Source: Pseudoalteromonas sp. MM1 | GTDB taxonomy: Bacteria; Pseudomonadota; Gammaproteobacteria; Enterobacterales; Alteromonadaceae | DNA length: 64,000 bases | NCBI RefSeq assembly: GCF_030296835.1 | Contig: NZ_AP027922.1 | Coordinates: 1,798,001 to 1,862,000, forward strand | Direction of reading: 5' to 3' | Shown here: positions 36,265 through 46,431 of the stretch, piece by piece | Layout: every line of letters starts with the position of its first letter | Numbering within the stretch: position 1 is the first letter of the stretch | Made by a program: the position numbers and the translations under genes | The notes under the pieces: generated by a model | Databases searched by the model: none | Told to the model about the DNA's origin: nothing | Seen by the model: the letters and a program-made list of their open reading frames with translations, nothing else

Positions 36265-37428
36265 TTACTCTATTAGTAAATCTAGCCACACTAACCGATG
36301 ATCGCTCGATGCGTTTCTATCTTTAATTAATCTATATTGCTCACTGTGCTTAGTGGGCCAAAACACGCCGCCATCTTGTATTTTAAACCCATAAGTAGAG
36401 GGTAAAACATAATCCACACGTGCTTGCCAGTTAGCGGTAAAGTGCTTTGCGTATGACTGCGGGTATTGCTCTTTAGCACCAGCGCTTTGCGGTATAAATT
36501 GTGAATTTATAAGTGGGTTGTTTAAAATTTGATTGGTGGTTTCAACCCGTGCTTTGTCGCCCTCTGGCGCTGCGTTTAGATCACCTAAAATAACAAAGCG
36601 CGAATTTGCTTTTAAACCGCCTTTTTGACCGTTATCGTCGTAAATGTACGCTTTATTAGCGATATAATCAGCAATTAATCTAACTTCATCGTGATTACGT
36701 TTACCGTTTCTGTCTTCATCGCCATCAAACACTGGCGGAGTTGGGTGCGAGGCAAGTACATGCACCGTTTTATTATTTATTACTACGGGTACATCCCAAA
36801 ACGATTTAGAGCTAAGCCTAAGTGCTTGCCATTCTTGCGTGTTATACCAATTCTCTTTTGTTTTTGGATCAATTGGCATTTGCGCATCAGGCATATCTTT
36901 ATATTTAAAGGTTTGTAATGTACGCAACTTTTCTATATCGATTGGAAATTTAGACAATATGGCCATACCATAATGCCCTTCAAAAAAACCAAAGCCTTGA
37001 GCATCACCCATTACTTTCGTTTTTTTACCATTATTGTCTAGGTCAAAATCAGTGGCTAAACCCGTATTTACAGGCGCTATAAAACTATACGGGTAATCTA
37101 TAGCCTGTTGTTTATTTTGACTAATACTCAAATAATGTTTTTTAAAGTACTCTATCCCTTGCGCTTTTGGGATGTAGTCAAACTCGTTTAATAAAATAAT
37201 ATCAGGGCGAACACGCTGAATTATTTCGGCTATATTTTTTATTTGCTGGTGGTTTGATTTTAGTGCATTAACTAGCGCATCGGGGTTAACTTGCTCGCCT
37301 TTTGGCGTGTGATTAGTTGCATCCATACTCACATTAAAGGTGGCAATACGAAGGCTTTGGCTGGCTGTAGCATTTAAACTAAATGAAGCTGCAATGGCTA
37401 ATGCGCCATAAAGTAATTTTTGTTTCAT
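36265..37428 (-). CDS. secreted endonuclease/exonuclease/phosphatase-family hydrolase
   Basis: 387 residues with signal peptide (LLYGALAIAASFSLNATA). EEP-fold motifs: RIATFNVSMD, DIILLNEFDY (catalytic Glu), VLASHPTPPVFDGDED, RFVILGDLNAAPEGD and C-terminal SSDHRLVWLDL (catalytic Asp/His). Could be a phosphoesterase, nuclease or sphingomyelinase-like enzyme; the substrate is not evident. Same strand as the S9 peptidase gene but 100 bp upstream of it, so probably separate. Confidence 0.85.
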   Translation of the reverse strand: MKQKLLYGALAIAASFSLNATASQSLRIATFNVSMDATNHTPKGEQVNPDALVNALKSNHQQIKNIAEIIQRVRPDIILLNEFDYIPKAQGIEYFKKHYLSISQNKQQAIDYPYSFIAPVNTGLATDFDLDNNGKKTKVMGDAQGFGFFEGHYGMAILSKFPIDIEKLRTLQTFKYKDMPDAQMPIDPKTKENWYNTQEWQALRLSSKSFWDVPVVINNKTVHVLASHPTPPVFDGDEDRNGKRNHDEVRLIADYIANKAYIYDDNGQKGGLKANSRFVILGDLNAAPEGDKARVETTNQILNNPLINSQFIPQSAGAKEQYPQSYAKHFTANWQARVDYVLPSTYGFKIQDGGVFWPTKHSEQYRLIKDRNASSDHRLVWLDLLIE

Positions 37429-37496
37429 TTTATTACTTCAAAAAATTAAAAAATAGACTTTATCAGTATTACACATTTAATACCTATTTTTATGAC

Positions 37497-37521
37497 AAAA
37501 AAATACCGGCTTAAGCCGGTA
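37497..37521 (-). terminator. terminator of purEK
   Basis: TACCGGC-TTAA-GCCGGTA stem (37504-37521) followed on the minus strand by a T-run (37497-37503), 22 bp past the purK stop. Confidence 0.88.
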
Positions 37522-37543
37522 CTTAACTAATTAATTACAGCCT

Positions 37544-38695
37544 TTACTCACTCAGCATTAATGCAGTAGCGGATTTTAAAATGCCGGGGTACTCTTGCTC
37601 AGGTAGGTAATCGGTTAGTTGCCCAAGTTTATCGGCAAGGTTATTAATATTATCTGCAGATACATTAATGTGCCCCATTTTACGACCTGGTTTTGCCGTT
37701 TTTCCGTACCAGTGGCTGGTTACATCACTAACCTTTAAAACTTCGGTAGGAATACTTGCTTGGCCCAGTACGTTAATCATGGCAGTAATCTGCTTAAGCT
37801 CTGTATTACCTAGTGGTAAACCAGCAACCGCTCGCATGTGGTTTTCAAACTGCGAACAATGACAGCCTTGCTGGGTCCAGTGACCAGAATTATGAACTCG
37901 CGGCGCAATTTCGTTAACCAGTAAAGTGCCGTTTACATCAAAAAACTCAATGGCAAGTACGCCAACATAATTAAGCTCGTTGGCAATTTTTGTAAATGCA
38001 CTATGGGCCTGCTGCTCAACCAGTGTGTTATTTTTACCCGCAATTGATAAAGTAAGCACGCCGTTGGTGTGCTCGTTTTCAGTAATTGGGTAAATAGCCA
38101 CATTACCTTGCTTATCGCGTGCACCAATAATAGAGACTTCACGGTCAAACGGGATCATTTTTTCAGCAATAATGCTGTGTGGCGCATCCTGTGTGCCAGA
38201 GGCAATAAAATCAGCCATTTCCGACCAAATTTGCTCTATTTGGTCATCTGATTTTAAACGCCACTGCCCTTTACCATCGTACCCTGCTTGGCACGTTTTA
38301 ATAACCAGCGGTTTGCCTAGGGTTTTAACCGCTAATTCTAAATGCGCTTTTTCTGTGATCAGTTGATACGGCGCACACGCTACGTTTGTTTTATCTAGTA
38401 ACGCTTTTTCTAATGCGCGATCGCCACCAGTTTTTATGGCAGCTTTCCCTGGGTAAAATTTATTACTGTTGCAACACAGTGTAAGTACATCATCAGGGAT
38501 ATGCTCAAACTCAGCGGTAATCGCATCAGCGTCACTAATTGCCTGCTCAAGTGTGGTTGTGTAAATTTCACCGGTTAGCGGATGCATAATTTTTTGGCTG
38601 CCTACATCGTAAGCAACCACATTTAAATTAAGGGGGGCGCCTGCTAGGCTCATCATTCGTGCAAGTTGGCCGGCACCTAAAATTAAAATTTTCAT
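37544..38695 (-). CDS. purK: N5-carboxyaminoimidazole ribonucleotide synthase PurK
   Basis: 383 residues, ATP-grasp fold. MKILILGAGQLARMMSLAGA is the PurK N-terminus; ATP-grasp residues in LVIKTCQAGYDGKGQW, FDREVSIIGARD and LLVNEIAPRVHNSGHWTQQG. Converts AIR with ATP and bicarbonate to N5-CAIR in purine synthesis. Starts 2 bp after purE, so co-translated. Confidence 0.96.
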   Translation of the reverse strand: MKILILGAGQLARMMSLAGAPLNLNVVAYDVGSQKIMHPLTGEIYTTTLEQAISDADAITAEFEHIPDDVLTLCCNSNKFYPGKAAIKTGGDRALEKALLDKTNVACAPYQLITEKAHLELAVKTLGKPLVIKTCQAGYDGKGQWRLKSDDQIEQIWSEMADFIASGTQDAPHSIIAEKMIPFDREVSIIGARDKQGNVAIYPITENEHTNGVLTLSIAGKNNTLVEQQAHSAFTKIANELNYVGVLAIEFFDVNGTLLVNEIAPRVHNSGHWTQQGCHCSQFENHMRAVAGLPLGNTELKQITAMINVLGQASIPTEVLKVSDVTSHWYGKTAKPGRKMGHINVSADNINNLADKLGQLTDYLPEQEYPGILKSATALMLSE

Positions 38696-38697
38696 TT

Positions 38698-39180
38698 TTA
38701 CTCTGCAGGATTAGGGTTAGCTAAAATAGTCTCGGTTTGTTCTTTACGAAATGCTTCAATTTTTGCAAAAATTTCTGGGTTTTGGCACCCTAAAATTTGT
38801 GCAGCAAGTAAACCTGCGTTAGCAGCACCTGGTTCACCAATTGCAAGTGTACCCACGGCTACGCCTTTTGGCATTTGGCAAATAGATAACAATGAATCTA
38901 CACCGTTTAAGGCTTTAGATTTAACCGGAACACCAAGCACAGGAAGCGATGTAAATGCCGCTGCCATACCTGGTAAATGCGCAGCACCACCGGCGCCAGC
39001 AATAATCACTTTTATGCCACGATCTGCGGCTGAATTTGCATAATCTGCAAGAAGTTGAGGAGTGCGGTGCGCAGAGACCACTTTTGTTTCGTACTCAATA
39101 CCAAATTTTTCGAGCATGAGCGCTGCGTGTTCCATGGTTGGCCAATCTGATTTAGAACCCATAATAATGCCAACAGTCAT
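38698..39180 (-). CDS. purE: N5-CAIR mutase PurE
   Basis: 160 residues, class I Pur[18 protein letters not shown], the catalytic His region [34 protein letters not shown] and [16 protein letters not shown] are all present. Rearranges N5-CAIR to CAIR, the step after PurK. First gene of the purEK operon. A short CGGAC/GTCCG hairpin lies in its leader; no PurR box recognised. Confidence 0.96.
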   Translation of the reverse strand: MTVGIIMGSKSDWPTMEHAALMLEKFGIEYETKVVSAHRTPQLLADYANSAADRGIKVIIAGAGGAAHLPGMAAAFTSLPVLGVPVKSKALNGVDSLLSICQMPKGVAVGTLAIGEPGAANAGLLAAQILGCQNPEIFAKIEAFRKEQTETILANPNPAE

Positions 39181-39277
39181 AAATACTCCTCAGTAATGTA
39201 TTTTAAAAATAGCGGACTTATGTCCGGTTTTAGGCGGGTATTATACCCAAACCAAGTTTAATTGCGACTCACAAAAA

Positions 39278-39303
39278 CAAAAAAAGCCACGTTTAAACAT
39301 GGC
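39278..39303 (-). terminator. terminator of ybiT
   Basis: On the minus strand GCCATG-TTTAAA-CGTGGC followed by a long T-run, 28 bp past the stop of the ABC-F gene. Confidence 0.82.
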
Positions 39304-39330
39304 TTTTAAAGGGTTGCAGTTACAAAGTGC

Positions 39331-40920
39331 TTATACTTCTTTGCTTGCTAGGTATTCGCTGTAGTTGCCTCTAAAGTCAATCACCTGGCCGTCTTTTATC
39401 TCCCAAATGCGGGTGGCAACCGATGATACAAACTGGCGATCGTGCGATACAAACAATAATGTGCCTTCGTACGCTTCTAATGCAAGGTTTAACGCCTCAA
39501 TAGATTCCATATCCATGTGGTTTGTTGGCTCATCCATTAACAGTATATTTGGTTTATGCATCATAATTTTACCAAATAACATACGGCCCTGTTCACCACC
39601 TGAAATAACCTTTACAGACTTTTTAATATCGTTTTGCGAAAATAACATGCGCCCTAAAAAGCCACGAACCACTTGCTCGTCGTCGCCTTCTTGTTGCCAT
39701 TGTTCCATCCACTCAAACAAGTTCATGTCTTTATCAAACTCATCTGCATGGTCTTGCGCGTAGTAACCAATATTGGCATTTTCAGACCACTTAAACTCTC
39801 CGGACTTAGGTGCTAAACGCCCTGCCAGTGTATTAAGTAGTGTTGTTTTACCAACCCCGTTTTCACCGATAATGGCAATACGCTCGCCTACTTCTACTAA
39901 GCCTTCTAAATTTGAAAACAAGGTATTGTCGTCAAAACCTTGGCTTATATTTGTCATTTCTAGTGCATTACGAAATAGTTGTTTTTCTTGTTCAAAGCGA
40001 ATAAATGGCGATTGGCGAGAAGAGGCTTTTACTTCTTCTAGCTGAATTTTATCAATACGTTTTGCACGCGAGGTTGCTTGTTTAGCCTTTGACGCGTTTG
40101 CAGAAAAGCGCGATACAAACTGTTGTAGTTCAGCAATTTGGCTTTTCTTTTTAGCATTTTCGCTTAATAGGCGCTCACGTGCTTGTGTTGCTGCAAACAT
40201 ATATTCATCGTAGTTACCTGGATAAATACGAAGCTCACCGTAATCAATGTCGGCCATATGCGTACATACTGAGTTTAAAAAGTGACGGTCATGCGAGATG
40301 ATGATCATGGTGCAATCACGTTGATTAAGCACATCTTCTAACCATTTAATGGTGTAAATGTCCAAGTTATTGGTTGGCTCATCAAGTAGCATAATATCAG
40401 GATCAGAAAACAGCACTTGCGCAAGTAGTACGCGTAGTTTAAATCCTGGTGCAATTTCAGACATTGGGCCGTAATGCTGCTCTGTAGCAATACCGACCCC
40501 TAATAAAAGCTCACCTGCTTTAGACTCAGCTGAATAACCGTCCATTTCGGCAAACTCAGTTTCTAAATCGGCTACTTTCATGCCGTCTTCTTCACTCATC
40601 TCTGGTAATGAGTAAATACGGTCACGCTCTTGTTTAATATCCCATAATTCTTTATGGCCCATGATCACAGTATCAATTACAGAGTATTCTTCGTAAGCAA
40701 ACTGGTCTTGGTTTAGTTTAGCCACGCGTTCATTTGGATCTGTACTTACGTTACCTGAAGATGGCTCTAATTCACCACTTAGGATTTTCATAAATGTAGA
40801 TTTACCACAGCCGTTTGCACCGATTAAACCGTAACGGTTTCCTTCGCCAAACTTTGCAGATATGTTTTCAAATAACGGTTTAGCACCAAATTGCATGGTG
40901 ATGTTAGCTGTACTAATAAT
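39331..40920 (-). CDS. ybiT: ABC-F translation factor YbiT (probable ATT start)
   Basis: 529 residues when started at the ATT codon at 40920. Two ABC domains: Walker [10 protein letters not shown] and GENGVGKTT, Walker [13 protein letters not shown] and [12 protein letters not shown], and the linker [20 protein letters not shown]. It matches my memory of E. coli YbiT closely, including [13 protein letters not shown] and EMSEEDG. E. coli YbiT starts exactly opposite this ATT, which has GGAGGG 7 nt upstream. The frame opens only at a TTG (40935) upstream of that site. ABC-F proteins act on the ribosome E-site. Monocistronic. Confidence 0.93.
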   Translation of the reverse strand: MISTANITMQFGAKPLFENISAKFGEGNRYGLIGANGCGKSTFMKILSGELEPSSGNVSTDPNERVAKLNQDQFAYEEYSVIDTVIMGHKELWDIKQERDRIYSLPEMSEEDGMKVADLETEFAEMDGYSAESKAGELLLGVGIATEQHYGPMSEIAPGFKLRVLLAQVLFSDPDIMLLDEPTNNLDIYTIKWLEDVLNQRDCTMIIISHDRHFLNSVCTHMADIDYGELRIYPGNYDEYMFAATQARERLLSENAKKKSQIAELQQFVSRFSANASKAKQATSRAKRIDKIQLEEVKASSRQSPFIRFEQEKQLFRNALEMTNISQGFDDNTLFSNLEGLVEVGERIAIIGENGVGKTTLLNTLAGRLAPKSGEFKWSENANIGYYAQDHADEFDKDMNLFEWMEQWQQEGDDEQVVRGFLGRMLFSQNDIKKSVKVISGGEQGRMLFGKIMMHKPNILLMDEPTNHMDMESIEALNLALEAYEGTLLFVSHDRQFVSSVATRIWEIKDGQVIDFRGNYSEYLASKEV

Positions 40921-41534
40921 AGCGCTACCCTCCAAGGGGACAAGATGTATTTAAATTGCGCGCAGTTTAAACTAAATAAGGCTTTTTTTCTATGAAAGTT
41001 TAAGGTTGAAAAGTGATGAACAGTGCCCTATTCCATTCATTAGAATCCTAAAATAGTGACTTTAAAACAAGTGAATGCTTATTCAAATAAAAAGTGGGCT
41101 TAGATCCATATGAATGCGTTTTTATTTGTGCCATTACAGAGCGTGAACGACTACAAGTAATACCGTTTAACTTAATAAGTCGATTGTTTATCGCAAAGCA
41201 TTTTATAAAACAGATTCCTGTGTTTATATTAATGATATAAAATGCTTTTTAGAGTTTTTGCACTAGCGTTTTATTTTTACACAACTTGAATTTATCTCAC
41301 TTTAAAAGTGATGTGCATGCATCATATTCAGCACTTTTTACGTAGCTTTTAATTAAAATCCACACATCCCTTAACAGATAAAAAACACCATTAACGTCCA
41401 GTGAATATATATTCATTTTTGGCGTTATTTTTAATGATTATTTTTCACTTTTGAGCCTATTATGGCTTTGCTAGTCTTCATGCCTTCTAAATCTAATGTC
41501 ACTTTTTAAAGTTAATACACACAAGGCATCACAA
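40921..41534 (+). other. 614 bp upstream of the porin gene, no gene seen
   Basis: AT-rich, no supported coding sequence. TGAATATATATTCA (41402-41415) is a perfect 14 bp palindrome about 120 bp before the porin start and a possible operator; its regulator is unknown. An in-frame ATG at 41496 exists, but the porin leader fits the ATG at 41535. Confidence 0.5.
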
Positions 41535-42746
41535 ATGATTAAAAACTTTGCAACCCTACTATTAGGAACAAGCATAGTAGTTGCGCCAGCAGCTTCTGCA
41601 GTAGAGCTCTATAAGGACGATAAGAACACTATCAAAGTGGGTGGTTACCTTGATGTGCGTGTTATTAATACGCAAAACCAAACCGAAGTGGTCAATGGTA
41701 CATCGCGTATAAACTTTGGCTTTACTCGCCAACTTAAAAAAGATTGGTCAGCACTGGCGTTAGTTGAATGGGGTGTAAACCCGGTTGGTAGTAGCGATAT
41801 TATTTACAACAACCGCTTTGAATCTATTCAAGATGAGTTTTTATATAACCGTTTAGGTTATGCTGGCCTATCGCACGAAAAATACGGGCAAATTACCATT
41901 GGTAAACAATGGGGTGCGTGGTACGACGTAGTTTACGGCACCAATAACAGCTTTGTATGGGATGGTAATGCCGCAGGTGTTTACACATACAATAAAGACG
42001 ACGGTGCGGTAAATGGTACTGGCCGTGGTGATAAACTAATTCAATACCGTAATAGCTACAACGATTTTAGTTTTGCCGTACAAGCGCAACTTAAAAACAG
42101 CGAATTTTATACCTGTGATGTTGATGATATTTCGGAAGAAGCCTGTGAAGCCCTTTGGAATACTGGCGACAGTGCAGCACAAGAAGTTGAATTTAACTAC
42201 ACCTTTGGTGGTTCTGTAACTTATAACGCTACCGAAATGTTAACGTTAACAGCTGGAATAAACCGTGGTGAATTTGATGTAACGTACGGCGATGGTACAA
42301 CGCAATCCGTTGAAGATTTAATTTTTGGTGCGGGTGTAATGTGGGGCAGCATAGAAAAGCCCGGGTTATACGTTGCCGCTAACATAAATAAAAGTGAAAA
42401 CCACGATACCGATAACCTAGGGCGCTTAATTAAAGACTCTATTGGTGTAGAAACCTTTATGTCGTACCGCTTTGATAATGATGTACGCCCATTTGTGGCT
42501 TATAACATTTTAGATGCCGGAGACGACTACGTTATTCAACCTAACTTTAACGCCGACCCAAACGATGTATTTAAACGCCAATTTGCTGTAGTGGGTGTTC
42601 ATTATTTAATTGATGAAAACACCATTGCCTACGTAGAAGCACGTAAAGACTTTAGTGACTTTGAAAGCGACGATAAAGATCAGCAAGCACAAATGGAACA
42701 GTCGGAAGATGACGGTATTGCATTTGGATTCAGATATAAATTTTAA
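41535..42746 (+). CDS. general porin
   Basis: 403 residues from the ATG at 41535. Signal peptide MIKNFATLLLGTSIVVAPAASA, then VELYKDDKNTIKVGGYLDVR, RINFGFTRQLKKDWSALALVEWG and YAGLSHEKYGQITIGKQWG, the pattern of Gram-negative trimeric porins (the last is the PEFXGxx-like loop 3 region). The C-terminus IAFGFRYKF ends in Phe as required for outer-membrane insertion. Acidic loops (e.g. DDKDQQAQMEQSEDDG). AAGG lies 8 nt before the ATG. Confidence 0.88.
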   Translation: MIKNFATLLLGTSIVVAPAASAVELYKDDKNTIKVGGYLDVRVINTQNQTEVVNGTSRINFGFTRQLKKDWSALALVEWGVNPVGSSDIIYNNRFESIQDEFLYNRLGYAGLSHEKYGQITIGKQWGAWYDVVYGTNNSFVWDGNAAGVYTYNKDDGAVNGTGRGDKLIQYRNSYNDFSFAVQAQLKNSEFYTCDVDDISEEACEALWNTGDSAAQEVEFNYTFGGSVTYNATEMLTLTAGINRGEFDVTYGDGTTQSVEDLIFGAGVMWGSIEKPGLYVAANINKSENHDTDNLGRLIKDSIGVETFMSYRFDNDVRPFVAYNILDAGDDYVIQPNFNADPNDVFKRQFAVVGVHYLIDENTIAYVEARKDFSDFESDDKDQQAQMEQSEDDGIAFGFRYKF

Positions 42747-42764
42747 CTTACTCGCTCAATTTTT

Positions 42765-42792
42765 AAGCCCAGCAATTTAGCTGGGCTTTTTT
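42765..42792. terminator. bidirectional terminator, porin/LysR
   Basis: AAGCCCAGC (42765-42773), 6 nt loop, GCTGGGCTT (42780-42788) with a T-run on the plus strand and A-rich 5' flank. It sits 19 bp after the porin stop and reaches the LysR stop. Confidence 0.88.
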
Positions 42793-43699
42793 ATGCCATA
42801 CTTTTTTGAATTTGTTGTCTTGTACTAAGTGCAATATCTACAAACCCATTTACAGCTGCATTGGTAAGTGTTTTTTTAAATTGAATTTCTACCGGTATTT
42901 GCGTAGTAACATTATTTAGCGCAATAAAATGGCACCCTTCACTGTATAACTTACGCACGCAATAAGGCGCAATAGCCACGCCAAGCCCTGCAGCTACCTC
43001 GGTAACTAAGGTTTGCATATGTCTAGGCTGGCTAATAATATTTGGTGAAAACTGTGCATTTTTGCACTGTAAAATGGTTTCATCAAATAGCCCATGCGCT
43101 TCTTCGCGATTAAAAATAATAAACTGCTCGTTTTTCAGACTCGCCAAATCAATGCTTTTCCTCGTTGCAAGTAAATGATTTTGATTAACAATAGCCACTA
43201 ACGAGTCAATATAAATACAGTGGTTAAAATAATCATCTTTAATCGAATTAGGTAAAGGACGAGAAAACGCAACATCAATGCGCTCATTTTTAAGCGCCTC
43301 TATTTGCTCTGTAGCGGTCATTTCTATAAGCGTTACGTGAACATGTGGGTATTTTTCTTTGTAGCTACGCACGAGCGCCGCCATAAACGATAAACACGCA
43401 GAACTTAAATGGGCTATAGTAAGCGACCCAATTTGACCACTTTGAGCACGTTTAACGTTAGTTTTAGCTTGTTGAGTTAATTCAACAATGGCATTGGCGT
43501 CTTTTAATAACTGCTCACCTGCTTCGGTAATAGCGACATCGCGTGAATTACGTATAAACAAATTAACCCCAAGTTCGGCTTCTAGAGTCAAAATATGCCG
43601 GCTTATTGCAGGTTGTACAGTATGTAATTCTCGCGCAGCACCTGAAAAGCTCTTGTGCTTTGCCACACTAATAAAACTTTTTAATGTTTTAATATCCAA
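42791..43699 (-). CDS. LysR-family transcriptional regulator
   Basis: 302 residues if started at the TTG at 43699 (DIKTLKSFISVAKHKSFSGA, the usual LysR opening); a second TTG at 43732 would add 11 residues. HTH in SGAARELHTVQPAISRHILT. The effector-binding domain begins GSLTIAHLSSACLSFMAALV. Divergently transcribed from the MFS pair, with about 100 bp between; LysR regulators commonly control the divergent gene, so the MFS genes are the likely targets. Confidence 0.9.
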   Translation of the reverse strand: MDIKTLKSFISVAKHKSFSGAARELHTVQPAISRHILTLEAELGVNLFIRNSRDVAITEAGEQLLKDANAIVELTQQAKTNVKRAQSGQIGSLTIAHLSSACLSFMAALVRSYKEKYPHVHVTLIEMTATEQIEALKNERIDVAFSRPLPNSIKDDYFNHCIYIDSLVAIVNQNHLLATRKSIDLASLKNEQFIIFNREEAHGLFDETILQCKNAQFSPNIISQPRHMQTLVTEVAAGLGVAIAPYCVRKLYSEGCHFIALNNVTTQIPVEIQFKKTLTNAAVNGFVDIALSTRQQIQKSMA

Positions 43700-43801
43700 A
43701 ACGTCACCAATAACAAAACTGTATAGATTCAATAAAATAATAACATTTTTGTTATGTCATTAAAGCCATTATTGTGTACACATGTAAAACAAGTATGAGT
43801 A

Positions 43802-44983
43802 ATGAGGATGTCAAAGGTTAAAAATAACCAACAGATAAGCCGTTTTTTATTACTATTAATGACAACTGCAATAGCAGCAACCGCTGCTAATTTATACTAC
43901 AACCAACCCATACTGCCTTTAATGAAAGCCGCGTTTAATTTAACAGACGCTCAATTAGGAAGTATTCCTGCATTAACGCAATTTGGTTATGGGTTTGCCC
44001 TTTTGTTTATATAACCACTTGGCGATTCACTGCCAAGGCGAAAACTAATCAGTATTTTGTCTGGTTTGTTAGTTGCAGCGTCGCTCATTGCGGCATTAGC
44101 GCCCAATATAACTGTATTACTTATAAGCGTATTTTTAATTGGCATAGGCGCCAATATTACACAGCAACTTATTCCCTTTGTTGCATCAATGGTAAGCGCT
44201 CAAAACAAAGGTGCCACGCTGGGTACATTAATGATGGGGTTAACACTTGGAATATTACTTTCACGTACATTAAGTGGTTTTGTTGGTGAGCACATGGGCT
44301 GGCAAAGTGTTTTTTATATGTCGGCGCTATTAGCCACATTGTTTGGCGCCCTACTTTATGTATTTTTACCCGTTAATAAACCACATGCTAATTTAAATTA
44401 CTTAGCGCTTATAAAAAGTAGCTTAAGTTTATTTAAGCAATACAAACAACTGCGTATGTTTACGTTTTCAGGCGCATTTTGGTTTGCCGCTTTTAATGTG
44501 CTTTGGGCAACCCTTGCAATTTATGTAAGCGATGGTCCATTTAATTACAGTGCGCAACAAGCTGGATTATTTGGCGTTATAGCCCTTGCAGGAGTTATAG
44601 GCGCAAAATTAGCGGGTAAGTTTGTAAATAAGCTTGGCTCTAAAAACGTTATTGCCATATCGCTTAGCTTAATTGCAATAGGTTTTGTAATTACAGGACT
44701 ATTTGGTAGCAGTTTAGTGGCGTTAATAGTTGGCATTATACTCATAGACTTTGGGGTGTTTAGCGCGCAGGTATCAAACCAAGTTCGGGTATTTAGTATA
44801 GATCCAAAAGCACAAAGCAGAATAAACGGCATTTATATGCTGGGTTATTACATTGGTGGAGCCGTTGGCTCTGCGGCAGGTGTAAAAGCATTTGATTTAT
44901 ACAAATGGGATGGCGTAATTGCCATAAGTATTATTTTTATAATTATGAGCGCTCTTTTTAATGCCCTTGCTAAAAAAGCGTAA
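43802..44983 (+). pseudogene. MFS transporter with one in-frame TAA
   Basis: Frame 43802-44983 encodes about 393 residues of a 12-helix MFS protein (AANLYYNQPILPLMKAAFNL, the Asp-rich loop 2-3 motif PLGDSLPRRKL, then HMGWQSVFYMSALLA). A TAA at 44012-44014 interrupts it directly before PLGDSLPRRK; both parts are in the same frame and no other damage is seen. DHA1/AraJ-like family. Could be a recent pseudogene, a sequencing error or, less likely, a read-through gene. Confidence 0.85.
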
Positions 44984-45006
44984 CTTATAAATTAATTGGA
45001 GCAACG

Positions 45007-46143
45007 ATGAATTCACTCAAAGCGGCAGGTAGCTTTACCTTATTATGTATTGCCAGCTTAACCATAATGGTTGGCACTCTTTTAGCGCCTGGCTTAGTTA
45101 GCATTTCAAACGGTTTAGGCATTACTAATAACACTGTACTTTTAATTACATTACCTTCTTTAGGTGCTGTTGTATTTGCGCCAATTGCCGGGCGGTTAAT
45201 AGATAAATATGGCGCGTATAAACTTTTAATCATCGGGTTATTTTTATATGGATTTGTAGGTGCTAGCGGCTACTTTTTATATGGCCCAACAATTGTATTT
45301 ATTAACCGATTTATTCTTGGTGGCATAACGGCCATAGTGATGGCTGGCTGCACTGTATTAATTTCTACTTGGTACAAAGGTGAAGCTCGCTTAAGCATGA
45401 TAGCCAAACAAGGCATGGCTATAGAACTTGGCGGAGTCATATTTTTATTTTTAGGTGGTTATTTAGCTTCAAAGTTTTGGGGGTTACCACTGGCGCTTTA
45501 TTTAATTGCCTGGGTATTTTTAGCCATGCTTTTGTTTTTTGTTCCAAGCAAACATAAAGCAAGCAACCTAGTGGAAGAACACATAACTGAAAATACCAAA
45601 ACCGTTATTGGTTCTTTTAAATTAAAAGGGGTTTATATAGTTTCTACCCTCGCAATGACTATATTTTTTACCTCGACCGTTTTATTACCTATTACTATGA
45701 GTGCACTTGACTATAACGAATCTCAAATTGGCCAGTTACTCGCATTTATATCGTTAGTAGCTGTAGTTACTGCGGGCGTAATGCCTAAAGCAACCAAGCT
45801 AATTGGCGAAACAAACGTACTGGCACTGGCGTTTTTAGGGTTTGGCTTATCGTATGTATGTTTTACCCAACCAATTACCCTAGTTTTAATTTTAGGTGCA
45901 ATATTAATAGGGATAGGTTTTGGCTTTAGCATCCCCCTTTTAAACCATATGACGGTAGAGCTCAGCGCAGAAAACGTACGTGGCCGTAACTTATCGTACT
46001 TTACTATGGCGGTATTCTCTGGGCAGTTTTTTACCTCGTTTATGGACTATATACCTGGGGGAATTCATAACGTATTTATTATTTGCTCCATTTTAAGTGC
46101 TGTTGTTGCTGTTACCTTATTTGTTAAACCCAAAGCACACTAG
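45007..46143 (+). CDS. MFS transporter
   Basis: 378 residues, about 12 hydrophobic helices; loop 2-3 motif GRLIDKYGAYKLL and the paired motif in ENVRGRNLSYFTMAVFSGQF. It lies 23 bp after the broken MFS gene with a GGAG site, so both form an operon controlled probably by the divergent LysR regulator. The substrate cannot be read from the sequence; drug or metabolite efflux is possible. Confidence 0.85.
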   Translation: MNSLKAAGSFTLLCIASLTIMVGTLLAPGLVSISNGLGITNNTVLLITLPSLGAVVFAPIAGRLIDKYGAYKLLIIGLFLYGFVGASGYFLYGPTIVFINRFILGGITAIVMAGCTVLISTWYKGEARLSMIAKQGMAIELGGVIFLFLGGYLASKFWGLPLALYLIAWVFLAMLLFFVPSKHKASNLVEEHITENTKTVIGSFKLKGVYIVSTLAMTIFFTSTVLLPITMSALDYNESQIGQLLAFISLVAVVTAGVMPKATKLIGETNVLALAFLGFGLSYVCFTQPITLVLILGAILIGIGFGFSIPLLNHMTVELSAENVRGRNLSYFTMAVFSGQFFTSFMDYIPGGIHNVFIICSILSAVVAVTLFVKPKAH

Positions 46144-46365
46144 CAACAATCGATAAAAATGTTCTAATAAAGTAGTCATTCAGCCCTTTCTATTGGCTAC
46201 TTTTATTTCATTTTACACTTTTGCTAAGATTAGTTTTATATAACACATTAGTATGATGTGTTCTTTTAATGTAAAACCACCAGCAATAATCGTTACTTTA
46301 GTTAACTGCATTGTAAAGTCAGCAAATTAGTCTTAGTAAACAAGTATTAATTAAAGCTATTATAA

Positions 46366-46406
46366 GCAAAAAGGTGGATACTGTATATAAATACAGTATC
46401 CACCTT
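46366..46406 (-). terminator. terminator of the MarC gene
   Basis: AAGGTGGATACTGTAT (46371-46386), ATAA, ATACAGTATCCACCTT (46391-46406): a perfect 16 bp stem followed by TTTTTGC on the minus strand. Lies 25 bp past the stop; exceptionally strong. Confidence 0.9.
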
Positions 46407-46431
46407 AATTATAACAAACCTATAAAGCTGA

